DNA of 64,000 nt, from the NCBI GenBank assembly GCA_963795335.1, contig CAWCHI010000009.1:1-64000 (forward strand), given 5' to 3'. Each line of letters begins with the position of its first letter. Within the stretch, counting starts at the first letter, position 1. Source of the stretch: Trebonia sp963795335. Its GTDB lineage: Bacteria > Actinomycetota > Actinomycetes > Streptosporangiales > Streptosporangiaceae. This document shows, in pieces, positions 53,537-61,872 of the stretch. Under the pieces are notes generated by a model. It had not been told where the DNA came from. It did not search any database and saw nothing but the letters and a program-made list of their open reading frames with translations. Both the position numbers and the translations under genes were made by a program.

Positions 53537-54688
53537 TGTACACGCTGGGCGAAGAGCACGAGCTGCTGCGGCAGACCGCCCGTGAGGTCGCCGAGGCGAA
53601 GATCGCCCCGTTCGCGGCCGCGGTCGACGCCGAGGCACGGTTCCCGGCCGAGGCGCTCGACGCCCTGACCGGGGCCGGGCTGCAGGCGGTGCACATCCCC
53701 GAGGCCTACGGCGGCCAGGGCGGCGACGCCCTCGCGGCGGTCGATCGTCATCGAGGAGATCGCCCGCGCCTGCGCGTCCTCCTCGCTGATCCCGGCGGTC
53801 AACAAGCTCGGCACGGTGCCGCTGCTGCTGTCGGCGTCGGAAGAACTCAAGCAGAAGTACCTGCCGCCGGTCGCCCGGGGCGAGGCGATGTTCTCCTACG
53901 CGCTGTCCGAGGCCGGGGCCGGCTCCGACGCCGCCTCCATGAAGACCCGGGCGGTCCGCGACGGCGACGACTGGGTACTCAACGGCACCAAGATGTGGAT
54001 CACCAACGCCGGCGTCTCTGAGTTCTACACGGTGATGGCGTCGAGCGACCCCAGCCAGGGCGCCCGCGGCATCTCCGCCTTCGTGGTGGAGAAGTCCGAC
54101 CCCGGGGTCAGCTTCGGCAAGCCGGAGAAGAAGCTCGGCATCAAGGGCTCGCCCACCCGCACCGTCATCATGGAGGACGTCCGCATCCCGGCGGACAGGA
54201 TGATCGGGGCGGAGGGGACCGGCTTCAAGACCGCGCTGGCCACCCTCGACCACACCCGGATCACCATCGCCGCCCAGGCCCTCGGGATCGCCCAGGGCGC
54301 GCTCGACTACGCGCTCGGGTACGTGAAGGAGCGCCGCCAGTTCGGCCAGGCCATCGCGGACTTCCAGGGCGTCCAGTTCATGCTGGCCGACATGGCGATG
54401 AAGCTGGAGGCGGCCCGCCAGCTGACCTACCACGCGGCGGCGCTGTCGGAGCGGGTGATGGAGGGCGGCAAGGTCCCTGAGCTGACCTTCGTCTCCTCGG
54501 CCGCCAAGACGATGGCCTCCGACGTCGCGATGGCGGTCACCACCGACGCGGTCCAGCTGCTGGGCGGCTACGGGTACACCAGCGACTTCCCGGTCGAGCG
54601 GATGATGCGCGACGCCAAGATCACCCAGATCTACGAGGGGACCAACCAGATCCAGCGGATGGTGATGGCGCGGCAGCTGCTCAAGTAG
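53536..54688 (+). pseudogene. Acyl-CoA dehydrogenase, frameshifted
   Basis: The start YTLGEEHELLRQTAREVAEA leads to VHIPEAYGGQGGDALAAV. There the frame shifts by a net one-base gain near 53743: the next codons would be ATC GTC ATC GAG after one extra G. The rest (IARACASSSLIPAVNKLGTV, FSYALSEAGAGSDAASMKTR, WITNAG, ERRQFGQAI, LLGGYGYT, YEGTNQIQRM) is an intact short-chain acyl-CoA dehydrogenase with the catalytic Glu in YEGT. Read through, it is about 383 residues, normal for an FAD enzyme taking electrons from butyryl-CoA-like substrates to ETF. The gene is coupled to the preceding dehydrogenase (TGATG). Confidence 0.92.
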
Positions 54689-54890
54689 CGGCGCCGAGCA
54701 TGGACTCTGAACAAAGACGGACTGAATAGAGTTTGCGGCTTATAGCCCCGATCTTCGGGATCTGACTAGATATCGAAGACCATGCACGGCTCTGCGCATA
54801 CCCCAGACTTGTACTTATTACGGTTGTGATTTCCTTGCCCGAGCCTCGCATGCATGAGACAATGCGGTGGTTTCAAAGGGGGAACCATTC

Positions 54891-55913
54891 ATGACGTCTG
54901 CAGTGCCGCGCAGAGCCGAACGCTCGTTGGCCTCCGCGTTGATCACGATCTTCGCGACCGGCAGTACTCGTGAGCGGAGAAGGCGGCATTTCGCCGGATA
55001 TGCCAGCCCATTTGGGTCGACCACATGCCGGATCAGTGCCGCCATTACAGTTGCAGCGGCCGGAGTCTTCCTGCTCACCGGGGCGGGGACGCCAGTCGGC
55101 CACGAGGTGGCCGTACCCGCCACGCACGCCGCCCCGGGAACTGGGTTTTCGAGCCCCTTTTCCGGAGTGCCCCGTTATGAGTACTTGTCGCCTACAAAAG
55201 TCAAGAACAGAAGTCAGCTGAACCAGCCGCTCGGGCAACGAGTGACGGCCGAGATTGCGAAGAGTCTGGGGCTGAAAAAGGCCGACACCTTCACCAGAAA
55301 GCAGTACCTCGAATTCGTCTCCGGCCGTGGTGTGGGCGGCAACGCGGCCGACGCGAAGTTGGTGGATGAGAGCGTCCGAATCCTCACCAATACGACCGGG
55401 CGTCCGCTGTACTCTGTCGTAGACGGTGTCATATCGCCATCGGTTCTCGCTAGCTATGGGCTCTTCGTGAACGCGAAGGGCCTGCTGGAAAGCCCAGCTA
55501 ACGCGACCGCCCCGACGAGACAAGTGAACGCCGTGATCGCTCCTGGCGGCTACCTCGGTAAATGGTGCCGGGCCAACGGTGCGACGTCTTCCTTGCTCAC
55601 GCTCTACCGGTCGGCCTACACGGCGGAGGCCGTCTATGGCTTCGCCTCGCAGCAGAAGTCGGGTCAGGCGCAACTTGTGACCAACACCAAGGGAGGCTTG
55701 ACCAGGGAAGTCGGGATGTCGATGGCACCCGCCATCTGGCTGACCAACTTCGCGCTGATCTACACGCTGAACCCCGCGCTGGCAGCGGACATGCCCGCCC
55801 ACTGGGCCCCCATCCCCGCAACCGTGGCCCACGCAATTCTGGCGAGCCCCACTGGTCAGGTCCCGTACGGTAAGTTTGCGTCCGCCTTCCCTCGCGCACT
55901 AAGGCGGGCATGA
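54891..55913 (+). CDS. Secreted hypothetical protein
   Basis: A 340-residue orphan. A basic N-terminal half (about residues 1-45) is followed by a hydrophobic stretch AAITVAAAGVFLLTGAG, a likely signal anchor with cleavage possible near THAAPG. The remainder is soluble and mixed, with repeated Tyr/Thr/Asn-rich stretches (LGQRVTAEIAKSLGLKKADT, NAVIAPGGYLGKWCRANGA, YTLNPALAADMPAHWAPIPA). It has one Cys. The ATG at 54891 follows GGGGGA. The local composition is less GC-rich than the operon before it, which fits horizontal transfer. No family was recognised. Confidence 0.7.
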   Translation: MTSAVPRRAERSLASALITIFATGSTRERRRRHFAGYASPFGSTTCRISAAITVAAAGVFLLTGAGTPVGHEVAVPATHAAPGTGFSSPFSGVPRYEYLSPTKVKNRSQLNQPLGQRVTAEIAKSLGLKKADTFTRKQYLEFVSGRGVGGNAADAKLVDESVRILTNTTGRPLYSVVDGVISPSVLASYGLFVNAKGLLESPANATAPTRQVNAVIAPGGYLGKWCRANGATSSLLTLYRSAYTAEAVYGFASQQKSGQAQLVTNTKGGLTREVGMSMAPAIWLTNFALIYTLNPALAADMPAHWAPIPATVAHAILASPTGQVPYGKFASAFPRALRRA

Positions 55914-56176
55914 CATATGCATGACCGAGGCGCTGACTCAGCGCTTGGCGGCGGCCACGGGACGCCGGGGAAGGGCACCTGGCCGACGTGCAGAGTGACC
56001 GCGGGATCAGGGTGGTCAGGCCCCAGGGCCTCCGCGTAGGTCCTGAAGGTCGCCATGTAGATCCGCCTCACCCTCACCAGTTGGCATTTCATAGCGGTCC
56101 AGGGGATCGCGGCCCTTTCCCGCTGGGTCACGGTCGGTGCTACTTTGCCGGAACACGGCAACCTTCGGAGGACCGC

Positions 56177-56836
56177 ATGACTCAGACGAGCGCCGGGTCG
56201 CAGGCACCCCAGACGCAGCCGACCGGGCCACCCCACATCATCCCGAGACCGCACACCGACGCCGACGCGCTGCGCGCGATCTATCACGCCAAGGAGGACG
56301 TACGGCAGCGCGCCGAGCGCATCAGGACCGCTCCGCAAGAGCACAAGCCCCAGCTCGTTCTGTCAGACCACGTCCGGGGTACCAGCCTCCTGGACAAAAT
56401 CGCCGACGTGGTCAACAAGATCTGCGGATCCATGTGGGTCTTCCTCGGCATCACGATCGGGATCGTCGCCTGGCTCTTCCTTGGCAACATCGTCGGCTTC
56501 GACAAGACGCCGTGGCCGCTGCTGCTGACCATCCTCAACTTGCCGCAGCTGTCGATCATGATCTCGCTGCAGGTGAGCGCCAACCGGGCGCAGGCCGCGA
56601 GCGACCGGCGGGCCCTGGCGGACCACGACACGCTGATCTCGCTGCACGAGATGGCCAAGGAGCAGCTGGAAATCCTGCACAAGGAGGACACGATCCTCTC
56701 GATGCTGGAAAACTTCGCCAGCAAAGACATGCCGGGCACGCAGCGGGATATCCAGAGCACGGTCGATCAGATTCTTGCCCTCGTCGGCGCAGGCGGGCCC
56801 GGCGCCCCGGCCGCGCCTAGTAGCACGCAGCCCTGA
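56177..56836 (+). CDS. DUF1003 membrane protein
   Basis: A 219-residue protein. A Pro/Thr-rich N-terminus leads to two adjacent TM helices (GSMWVFLGITIGIVAWLFLG and PLLLTILNLPQLSIMISLQV). The ANRAQAASDRRALADHDTLI motif and a C-terminal coiled region of the DUF1003 family follow. The family is often found near ion-transport and stress genes, but its function is not known. CGGAGGACCGC ends just before the ATG. The 262-bp gap upstream holds no gene. Confidence 0.85.
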   Translation: MTQTSAGSQAPQTQPTGPPHIIPRPHTDADALRAIYHAKEDVRQRAERIRTAPQEHKPQLVLSDHVRGTSLLDKIADVVNKICGSMWVFLGITIGIVAWLFLGNIVGFDKTPWPLLLTILNLPQLSIMISLQVSANRAQAASDRRALADHDTLISLHEMAKEQLEILHKEDTILSMLENFASKDMPGTQRDIQSTVDQILALVGAGGPGAPAAPSSTQP

Positions 56837-57585
56837 CCCTTACTGAGCGCCACGAAACTGCGACATCACTCGTACCGAGGCCAGCCGCTGGCCATGAATG
56901 TGCTAACCTCCCTCGATAGTCGAGCTATTACTCAGACCGCATGGGTAACTGCCGGCAACCGTTGCTCGAGACCCCGGCAGCCGGACCATCTGGACGCACC
57001 CGCCCGGGGGTTTATGTGCCACACCTTGTATCCGTCAGGCGAGCCGCTCCTCTGAGTCCGGTATTGAGCCGGCTTGTGACTCGCTCTGAACAAGGGCGTG
57101 GCGGGCATCGTCGCCGGGCCTTTTAACCGGCTCTACGCCTGTGACTGTAACGCCAGCAGGTGGGTCCACTAAGGCCTTACGCGAGATCTAAAGCATTCAA
57201 AACCCCCGGGTAACACCAAGCCACGTCGCTCTGGGGGGCGCGACGATGACCGAACCCTGGTCAGGCGAAGGGTGTGTTGCCCGGGTGATGGAAGCGGCGG
57301 CGGCGAGTGGGTCTGAGGGGGCCTGCTAGTCGCCGCCGCAGGCTTCCTGGCATCCATGCCAAATCGGCGCTGACCTTGGCCGCGCCAGGGCATTAAAGCG
57401 GTGGCTAAATAATTCGACTTGATCGTTTTCGGTAAATTGCGTCAGATGGGTCCGGCGAAAATATCTCCGTGGCCTTGCGCGGGCCCGGCGGTTTATCTGG
57501 ATACGCTTGAAGCCGCAACTCCTCCTGGGCCAAAACGACGTAAGTGGAGATGAGGATATGTACGCGCGCCATCCCGGTGGGTTTC
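56837..57585. other. 749-bp intergenic region, possible decayed sequence
   Basis: No confident gene. A 27-residue ORF at 57246-57329 begins MTEPWSGEGCVARVM. Translations just after it in other frames (RLPGIHAKSALTLAAPGH near 57340-57395; FSVNCVRWVRRKYLRG near 57425-57475) look protein-like but are broken. The composition differs from the neighbours. A remnant of a group II intron or transposon is possible, but this is only an impression. Confidence 0.4.
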
Positions 57586-59619
57586 ATGAGTAATCGGATG
57601 ATCCGGCCAGAGCGATTCATGCCGCTTATCACCGGTGCCGTCGTGGTGATGGCGGCGGGCTCGGCCGCGATTGCCTTCCCGGCTGGGGCGGTCGCGGCCG
57701 AAACCTCCATCGCGCATCCCTTGACACCACCGACAATCACCGTCACCAGCCTGAGCGACGCCGGGGCGGGTTCCCTCCGGGACGCCATCAACATCGCTAA
57801 TGCCGCGCCGGCAGGCGGCTCAACCCGCATCAGGTTCAGCATAAGAGGAACCATTACCCTTGTCAGCGCACTGCCGGCGATCGCACGGAAAGTGACGATT
57901 GATGCGACTACGGCACCTGCGCACGTCAGCGGCGGGCCGCCGGTCGTGGAAATCGACTGCAACGGGCATCCGGGCCTGCTCTTTGGCGCCGGCTCGGACG
58001 GCTCGCAGCTGCGGGGAGTGGCCGTCGACGAGGCCAGCGGCAATGGCGTGACGCTGCGCGCCAGGTCGGTTACGCTCACCGGCAACTACATCGGCCTGAA
58101 CCTCGCCGGGGCTGCGGCCCCCAACGGCGGTGACGGCGTTTATGTCGGGTCGTCGTCGGCCCGGAACCTTATCGGGCTAAACCGGTCGCGCGCCTCGGGC
58201 GTGGTCTCGAACGTGATATCCGGTAACCGCGGCAGCGGCATCGTGCTGGCCGGATCGTCGGGGAACACCGTGGTGGCTAACCGGATCGGGACGAACGCCG
58301 CCGGCACCTCGGCCATCGCCAACCGCGGCGACGGCATACTGATCACCGGAGGGTCACGCGGCAACGAGATCGGCGGCACTGCCTTCGTCGACAAGATGAC
58401 CGGCAAGGTGAACAATCCCACCGGGACTAAGGGGACCGTGACACCGGTCTTCGTGGTGCCCCCGCTCGGCAACCTGATATCGGGCAACGGCGATAACGGC
58501 GTGATGATCGATACCGGCTCCCGGGGCAACGTACTCAACGGGAACTTCATCGGGACAACGGCGAGCGGAGACGGCGCTCTCGGCAATGCCGGCAACGGCG
58601 TGTGGATCGCCCACGCACCCGGCAACTCGCTGGTAGGGTGCAAGGTCTTCAATAACCCGTTTGTCTACTACAACGTCATCAGCGGCAACCGGCGGAACGG
58701 GTTGCGCATCACGAGCTCGGACGACGTGACGGTCCAGGGAAACTTCTTCGGCGTCGGCGCCAACAACACGACGGTCGTGAAAAACCGCCTGGACGGCATC
58801 TTGGTGGACGGGTCTTCCGCGAATACCCAGGTGGGCGGGGTGATCCCGCTGGGCAACGTGTCCGCAGGAAACGGCCTGAACGGCATTGCAGTGCTCGGGA
58901 AGTCCCACGGGTTCGTCACCTTCAATACCTTCGGCGGGCTGCTGGCATTCAAGGGCGCAGCCCCCAACGGCCTGAACGGGCTGCTTATCACCTCCACCGG
59001 GGGGGACAACCTGGTCCGGACGAACGTATTCTCCGGCAACAAGCGGAACGGAATCGAGCTCGCCGGGAACGCTTCGGGGGTAACAGTCGATCCCGACATT
59101 GTCGGCCTGACGACTAAGGGCGACGCGGTGCTGCCCAACGGCGGCGACGGTCTGCTGATCGACGGTAACGCCCATGGCAACACCATCGGCGGCAGGCTGG
59201 TTTCGGTGATCCCGCAGAACACATTCTCGGGCAACAGCGGGTACGGGGTGGTGATCACAGGCCGGGCGCATAACAACAGCGTCTTCCGCAGCTTCATCGG
59301 AACACAGGTCCTCGGCGTCAACGCACTGGGCAATAAGAAGGGCGGCATCCTGATCACCGGCGATGCCCGCAGTAACATCATCGGCCAGGAGACCTGCCGG
59401 CCGGCCAACCTGATCAGCGGCAACACCGGCAATGGCGTGACGCTGACCGGTGACACCATGGGAAACTCCGTGTTCAACAACTACATCGGCCTCAACCGGT
59501 TCGGCCGCTCCCTGCCCAACAGTGGCCTTCCGATCGTGGACACCGGCCGGGGCAACATGATCTGGGGGAACAACCAGTCCCTGTGCAGGGTGCCGGTCAC
59601 GGTTCCGGTGACGGGTTAG
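57586..59619 (+). CDS. Secreted right-handed beta-helix protein
   Basis: A 677-residue exported protein. The signal peptide MIRPERFMPLITGAVVVMAA plus GSAAIAFPAGAVAA is cleaved near AAETS. The mature part begins ITVTSLSDAGAGSLRDAINI, the entry of many extracellular beta-helix proteins. About 20 imperfect turns rich in GNxxx, NGxxI and GTNAAG follow (VISGNRGSGIVLAGSSGNTV and VFSGNKRNGIELAGNASGVT are examples). Such folds occur in pectate-lyase-like enzymes and adhesins; no catalytic triad was identified. The ATG at 57586 is preferred to codons at 57544. A terminator hairpin follows at 59634-59677. Confidence 0.85.
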   Translation: MSNRMIRPERFMPLITGAVVVMAAGSAAIAFPAGAVAAETSIAHPLTPPTITVTSLSDAGAGSLRDAINIANAAPAGGSTRIRFSIRGTITLVSALPAIARKVTIDATTAPAHVSGGPPVVEIDCNGHPGLLFGAGSDGSQLRGVAVDEASGNGVTLRARSVTLTGNYIGLNLAGAAAPNGGDGVYVGSSSARNLIGLNRSRASGVVSNVISGNRGSGIVLAGSSGNTVVANRIGTNAAGTSAIANRGDGILITGGSRGNEIGGTAFVDKMTGKVNNPTGTKGTVTPVFVVPPLGNLISGNGDNGVMIDTGSRGNVLNGNFIGTTASGDGALGNAGNGVWIAHAPGNSLVGCKVFNNPFVYYNVISGNRRNGLRITSSDDVTVQGNFFGVGANNTTVVKNRLDGILVDGSSANTQVGGVIPLGNVSAGNGLNGIAVLGKSHGFVTFNTFGGLLAFKGAAPNGLNGLLITSTGGDNLVRTNVFSGNKRNGIELAGNASGVTVDPDIVGLTTKGDAVLPNGGDGLLIDGNAHGNTIGGRLVSVIPQNTFSGNSGYGVVITGRAHNNSVFRSFIGTQVLGVNALGNKKGGILITGDARSNIIGQETCRPANLISGNTGNGVTLTGDTMGNSVFNNYIGLNRFGRSLPNSGLPIVDTGRGNMIWGNNQSLCRVPVTVPVTG

Positions 59620-59633
59620 GGGCCGCACCGGCC

Positions 59634-59677
59634 GTCACACCCGCCTGTCTGCAAGCGAGCAGGGAGGCGGGTGTGAC
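59634..59677 (+). terminator. Hairpin terminator after the beta-helix gene
   Basis: GTCACACCCGCCT (59634-59646) pairs with AGGCGGGTGTGAC (59665-59677), a perfect 13-bp stem with an 18-base loop, 15 bases past the stop. No T-run. Confidence 0.65.
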
Positions 59678-59755
59678 TGAACTGCCCGCCGGAGTATCCG
59701 TCCTCGCGCAGCGCTCACGCTCATATCGCGAGAATAGCCAAATAACAGTCAAATG

Positions 59756-59769
59756 AACGAATTATCGTT
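59756..59769. promoter_or_regulatory. AT-rich dyad upstream of the GGDEF-B12 gene
   Basis: AACGA-ATTA-TCGTT is a perfect 5-bp-arm palindrome in the most AT-rich part of the gap. It is a candidate operator or -35/-10 element for the downstream gene. Confidence 0.35.
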
Positions 59770-59925
59770 ATTGTCCGTTGGGCGCATATGACCGGCCTGC
59801 ACTTCTAGCATTCATATCCGCCGCTGACTACCATGGGCATTTATGACACCTGACGGTGCGAGCCGGAGACGGCTGCGGGCGCACCGGTTCGCGAACCTAC
59901 GTTCCTGGAGTGCCCGGGGCTGTCA

Positions 59926-61743
59926 ATGAGCAGCCAGGACGCCGGAGCGCGGCCGGAGCCGCGCCAGGTACCGGTTGCCCTGCTCGATGCGACCCGTTCC
60001 CTCTTGCGGGTGCGGACTGCCGGCGAGGCCCGGCGCCTCGCCGAGCAGCTGGTCCGTGATCTCGGCGGCGACCTGGTCCCGGCCGGCCGTGACGACCCGG
60101 CGGTACTCCCGGTCGACGTATCCTTCGGCGACGGGCAACCGCGGCTGGCCGCCGCACCGCCCGGTAGCGCGGCGCGTGACGTGCTGGATCGGAACTTGCC
60201 GTCCTTCCTCCTCGACGCCCGGCAGGTGCTGCAGCTCAGCGAGCAGAACGAGCGACTGGCCGAGTCCGCGTCGACCGACCTGCTGACCGGCCTGCCGAAC
60301 CGTCGCATGGTGGAGCGCGCCCTCGGCCGGCTGTCGGCTGGCGACACCGTGATCTTGCTTGACCTCGACCACTTCAAGCAGGTCAACGACAGTTTCGGGC
60401 ATGCGGCCGGCGATGAGGTGCTGCGCGTGTTCGGCCGGGTGCTGCGGGCTGCCGTCAGGGGCCGCGACGTCGTCGGGCGATACGGCGGCGAGGAATTCCT
60501 CATCGTCCTGGCCCAGCCGGAAGGCGCGGCCACCGTGCTGCGACGGCTGCGCGCCGAGTGGGTCAGCGAACGGCCGTATCCGGTCACCTTCTCCGCAGGC
60601 ATCGCCGCCTCGGCTGGCGATGCTGATGAGACCGTGAGGCTGGCCGACCAGGCGCTCTACGAGGCCAAGGAAACCGGCCGCGACCGATGGATCTGGGCCA
60701 CCGCCAGCGGGCTCGACCTCCACCCGCACCCGCGCGACAATGTCCAGGCCTACCTGGACGACGCCGTCGCCGGCAACCGGCGGGCGGCCGTCCGGCTCAC
60801 GCTCGACCTTCTCGACCAGCGTGTCCCCCGGGAACAGATCGTGGCGGACCTGCTGGCCCCGGCCCAGCGCGACGTCGGCGAACGCTGGTACCGGGGCGAG
60901 ATCACCCCGGCTGACGAGCACCTCGCCTCTGGTGTCACCGCCGCCGCACTGGACACGCTGATGGCCGAGACGAGCCCTTCCGTGCACGCTACCAACACCG
61001 TGATCACCTGCGCCGAGGGTGACTTCCACGGGCTGGCGGCGCAGATGTTCGGCGAGTCGCTGCGCGAGCACGGCATCGGCGTCACGGTACTCGGCAGCTC
61101 GACCCCTGCCGAGGCGGTCGCTGATTTCCTCACCCGCTCGGGGGCCGACTCGCTGGCGATCTCCTGCAGCATGCCCGTCTTCTTCCCCGGCACGGTACGC
61201 CTGATCGACGCCGCTCACTCCCGGGGGATCCCCGCCATCGTCGGCGGCCGGGCCTTCGGCAGCGGTCCCGGCCGGGCCGAGCGACTCGGCGCCGACGCGT
61301 GGGCGCTCTCGTCAGCCGACGCCGCCCCGATCCTGCTGGCCTGGAAGTCCGACCCGCCGCTCACCCGGCCGGGCCCGACTCCGGTCGACCCGGTCGGACT
61401 TCGTCTCTTTGCCCAGGCCGATGCCCTGGGGCGCGCCGCCCTGGACGACTTCGCGGCCCGGTTCCCGCAGGCGGGCGGCTACGACGCCCACCAGATCGCC
61501 CGCACCCGGGGTGACCTCGTATCCGTCGTCCGGTTCCTGGCCGCAACGCTGCTCGCCGCAGACCCCGCGATCCTCCGCGACTACCTCGGCTGGCGGCGGA
61601 ACCTGATCGTCCCGGCCGGACTCCCGCCGGAGGCGCTCAACGCCGCGCTGGAAGCCCTCCGGCCCGGAATCGAGGCCATCGACGCCGCGGCGGCGCTGCT
61701 GCTCGACCGGGAACGCCGGGAACTTCTCGGCCGGCGGCCATGA
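59926..61743 (+). CDS. Diguanylate cyclase with CarH-like B12-binding sensor module
   Basis: A 605-residue cytoplasmic protein with an unusual domain order. Residues about 15-105 form a degenerate sensor segment. A GGDEF domain spans about residues 115-255 (STDLLTGLPNRRMVERAL opens it). Its active site is G187-G-E-E-F191 and an inhibitory site is R178-G-R-D181. A helical cap at about residues 270-348 carries W321-x9-E331-H332, the signature of light-sensing B12 domains. The cobalamin domain (about 352-475) has D366-x-H368, but the usual Gly is Ala (DFHGLA). A helical C-terminus follows. Predicted role: B12- and possibly light-dependent synthesis of c-di-GMP. The start has a weak ribosome site. 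Confidence 0.9.
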   Translation: MSSQDAGARPEPRQVPVALLDATRSLLRVRTAGEARRLAEQLVRDLGGDLVPAGRDDPAVLPVDVSFGDGQPRLAAAPPGSAARDVLDRNLPSFLLDARQVLQLSEQNERLAESASTDLLTGLPNRRMVERALGRLSAGDTVILLDLDHFKQVNDSFGHAAGDEVLRVFGRVLRAAVRGRDVVGRYGGEEFLIVLAQPEGAATVLRRLRAEWVSERPYPVTFSAGIAASAGDADETVRLADQALYEAKETGRDRWIWATASGLDLHPHPRDNVQAYLDDAVAGNRRAAVRLTLDLLDQRVPREQIVADLLAPAQRDVGERWYRGEITPADEHLASGVTAAALDTLMAETSPSVHATNTVITCAEGDFHGLAAQMFGESLREHGIGVTVLGSSTPAEAVADFLTRSGADSLAISCSMPVFFPGTVRLIDAAHSRGIPAIVGGRAFGSGPGRAERLGADAWALSSADAAPILLAWKSDPPLTRPGPTPVDPVGLRLFAQADALGRAALDDFAARFPQAGGYDAHQIARTRGDLVSVVRFLAATLLAADPAILRDYLGWRRNLIVPAGLPPEALNAALEALRPGIEAIDAAAALLLDRERRELLGRRP

Positions 61744-61872
61744 CCCCGGCGTCGCGGCGGTGAACCATCGCGGCGAAACGGCTAGAGTGAAATGTTAGGG
61801 CTGGTCACCCGGCTGCGGTTAGCGGCCGGGCGTTCCGGCCCTCCGTAGTGCCCCGATTACTGAGAGAGTCCC

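Larger units (their letters stand above)
59620..59925. other. Intergenic region with terminator and promoter of the GGDEF-B12 gene
   Basis: The stretch holds the terminator hairpin of the beta-helix gene, and an AT-rich patch with a 14-bp dyad AACGA-ATTA-TCGTT (59756-59769) about 160 bases before the next start. No gene is present. Confidence 0.6.

Noticed and set aside
56941..57126. 61-residue ORF in the gap after DUF1003
   Set aside because: No ribosome site or recognisable motif. Left as part of the unexplained gap.
57405..58085. 226-residue open frame on the minus strand over the beta-helix 5' end
   Set aside because: It is antisense to the signal peptide and first repeats of a clear gene and lacks motifs.
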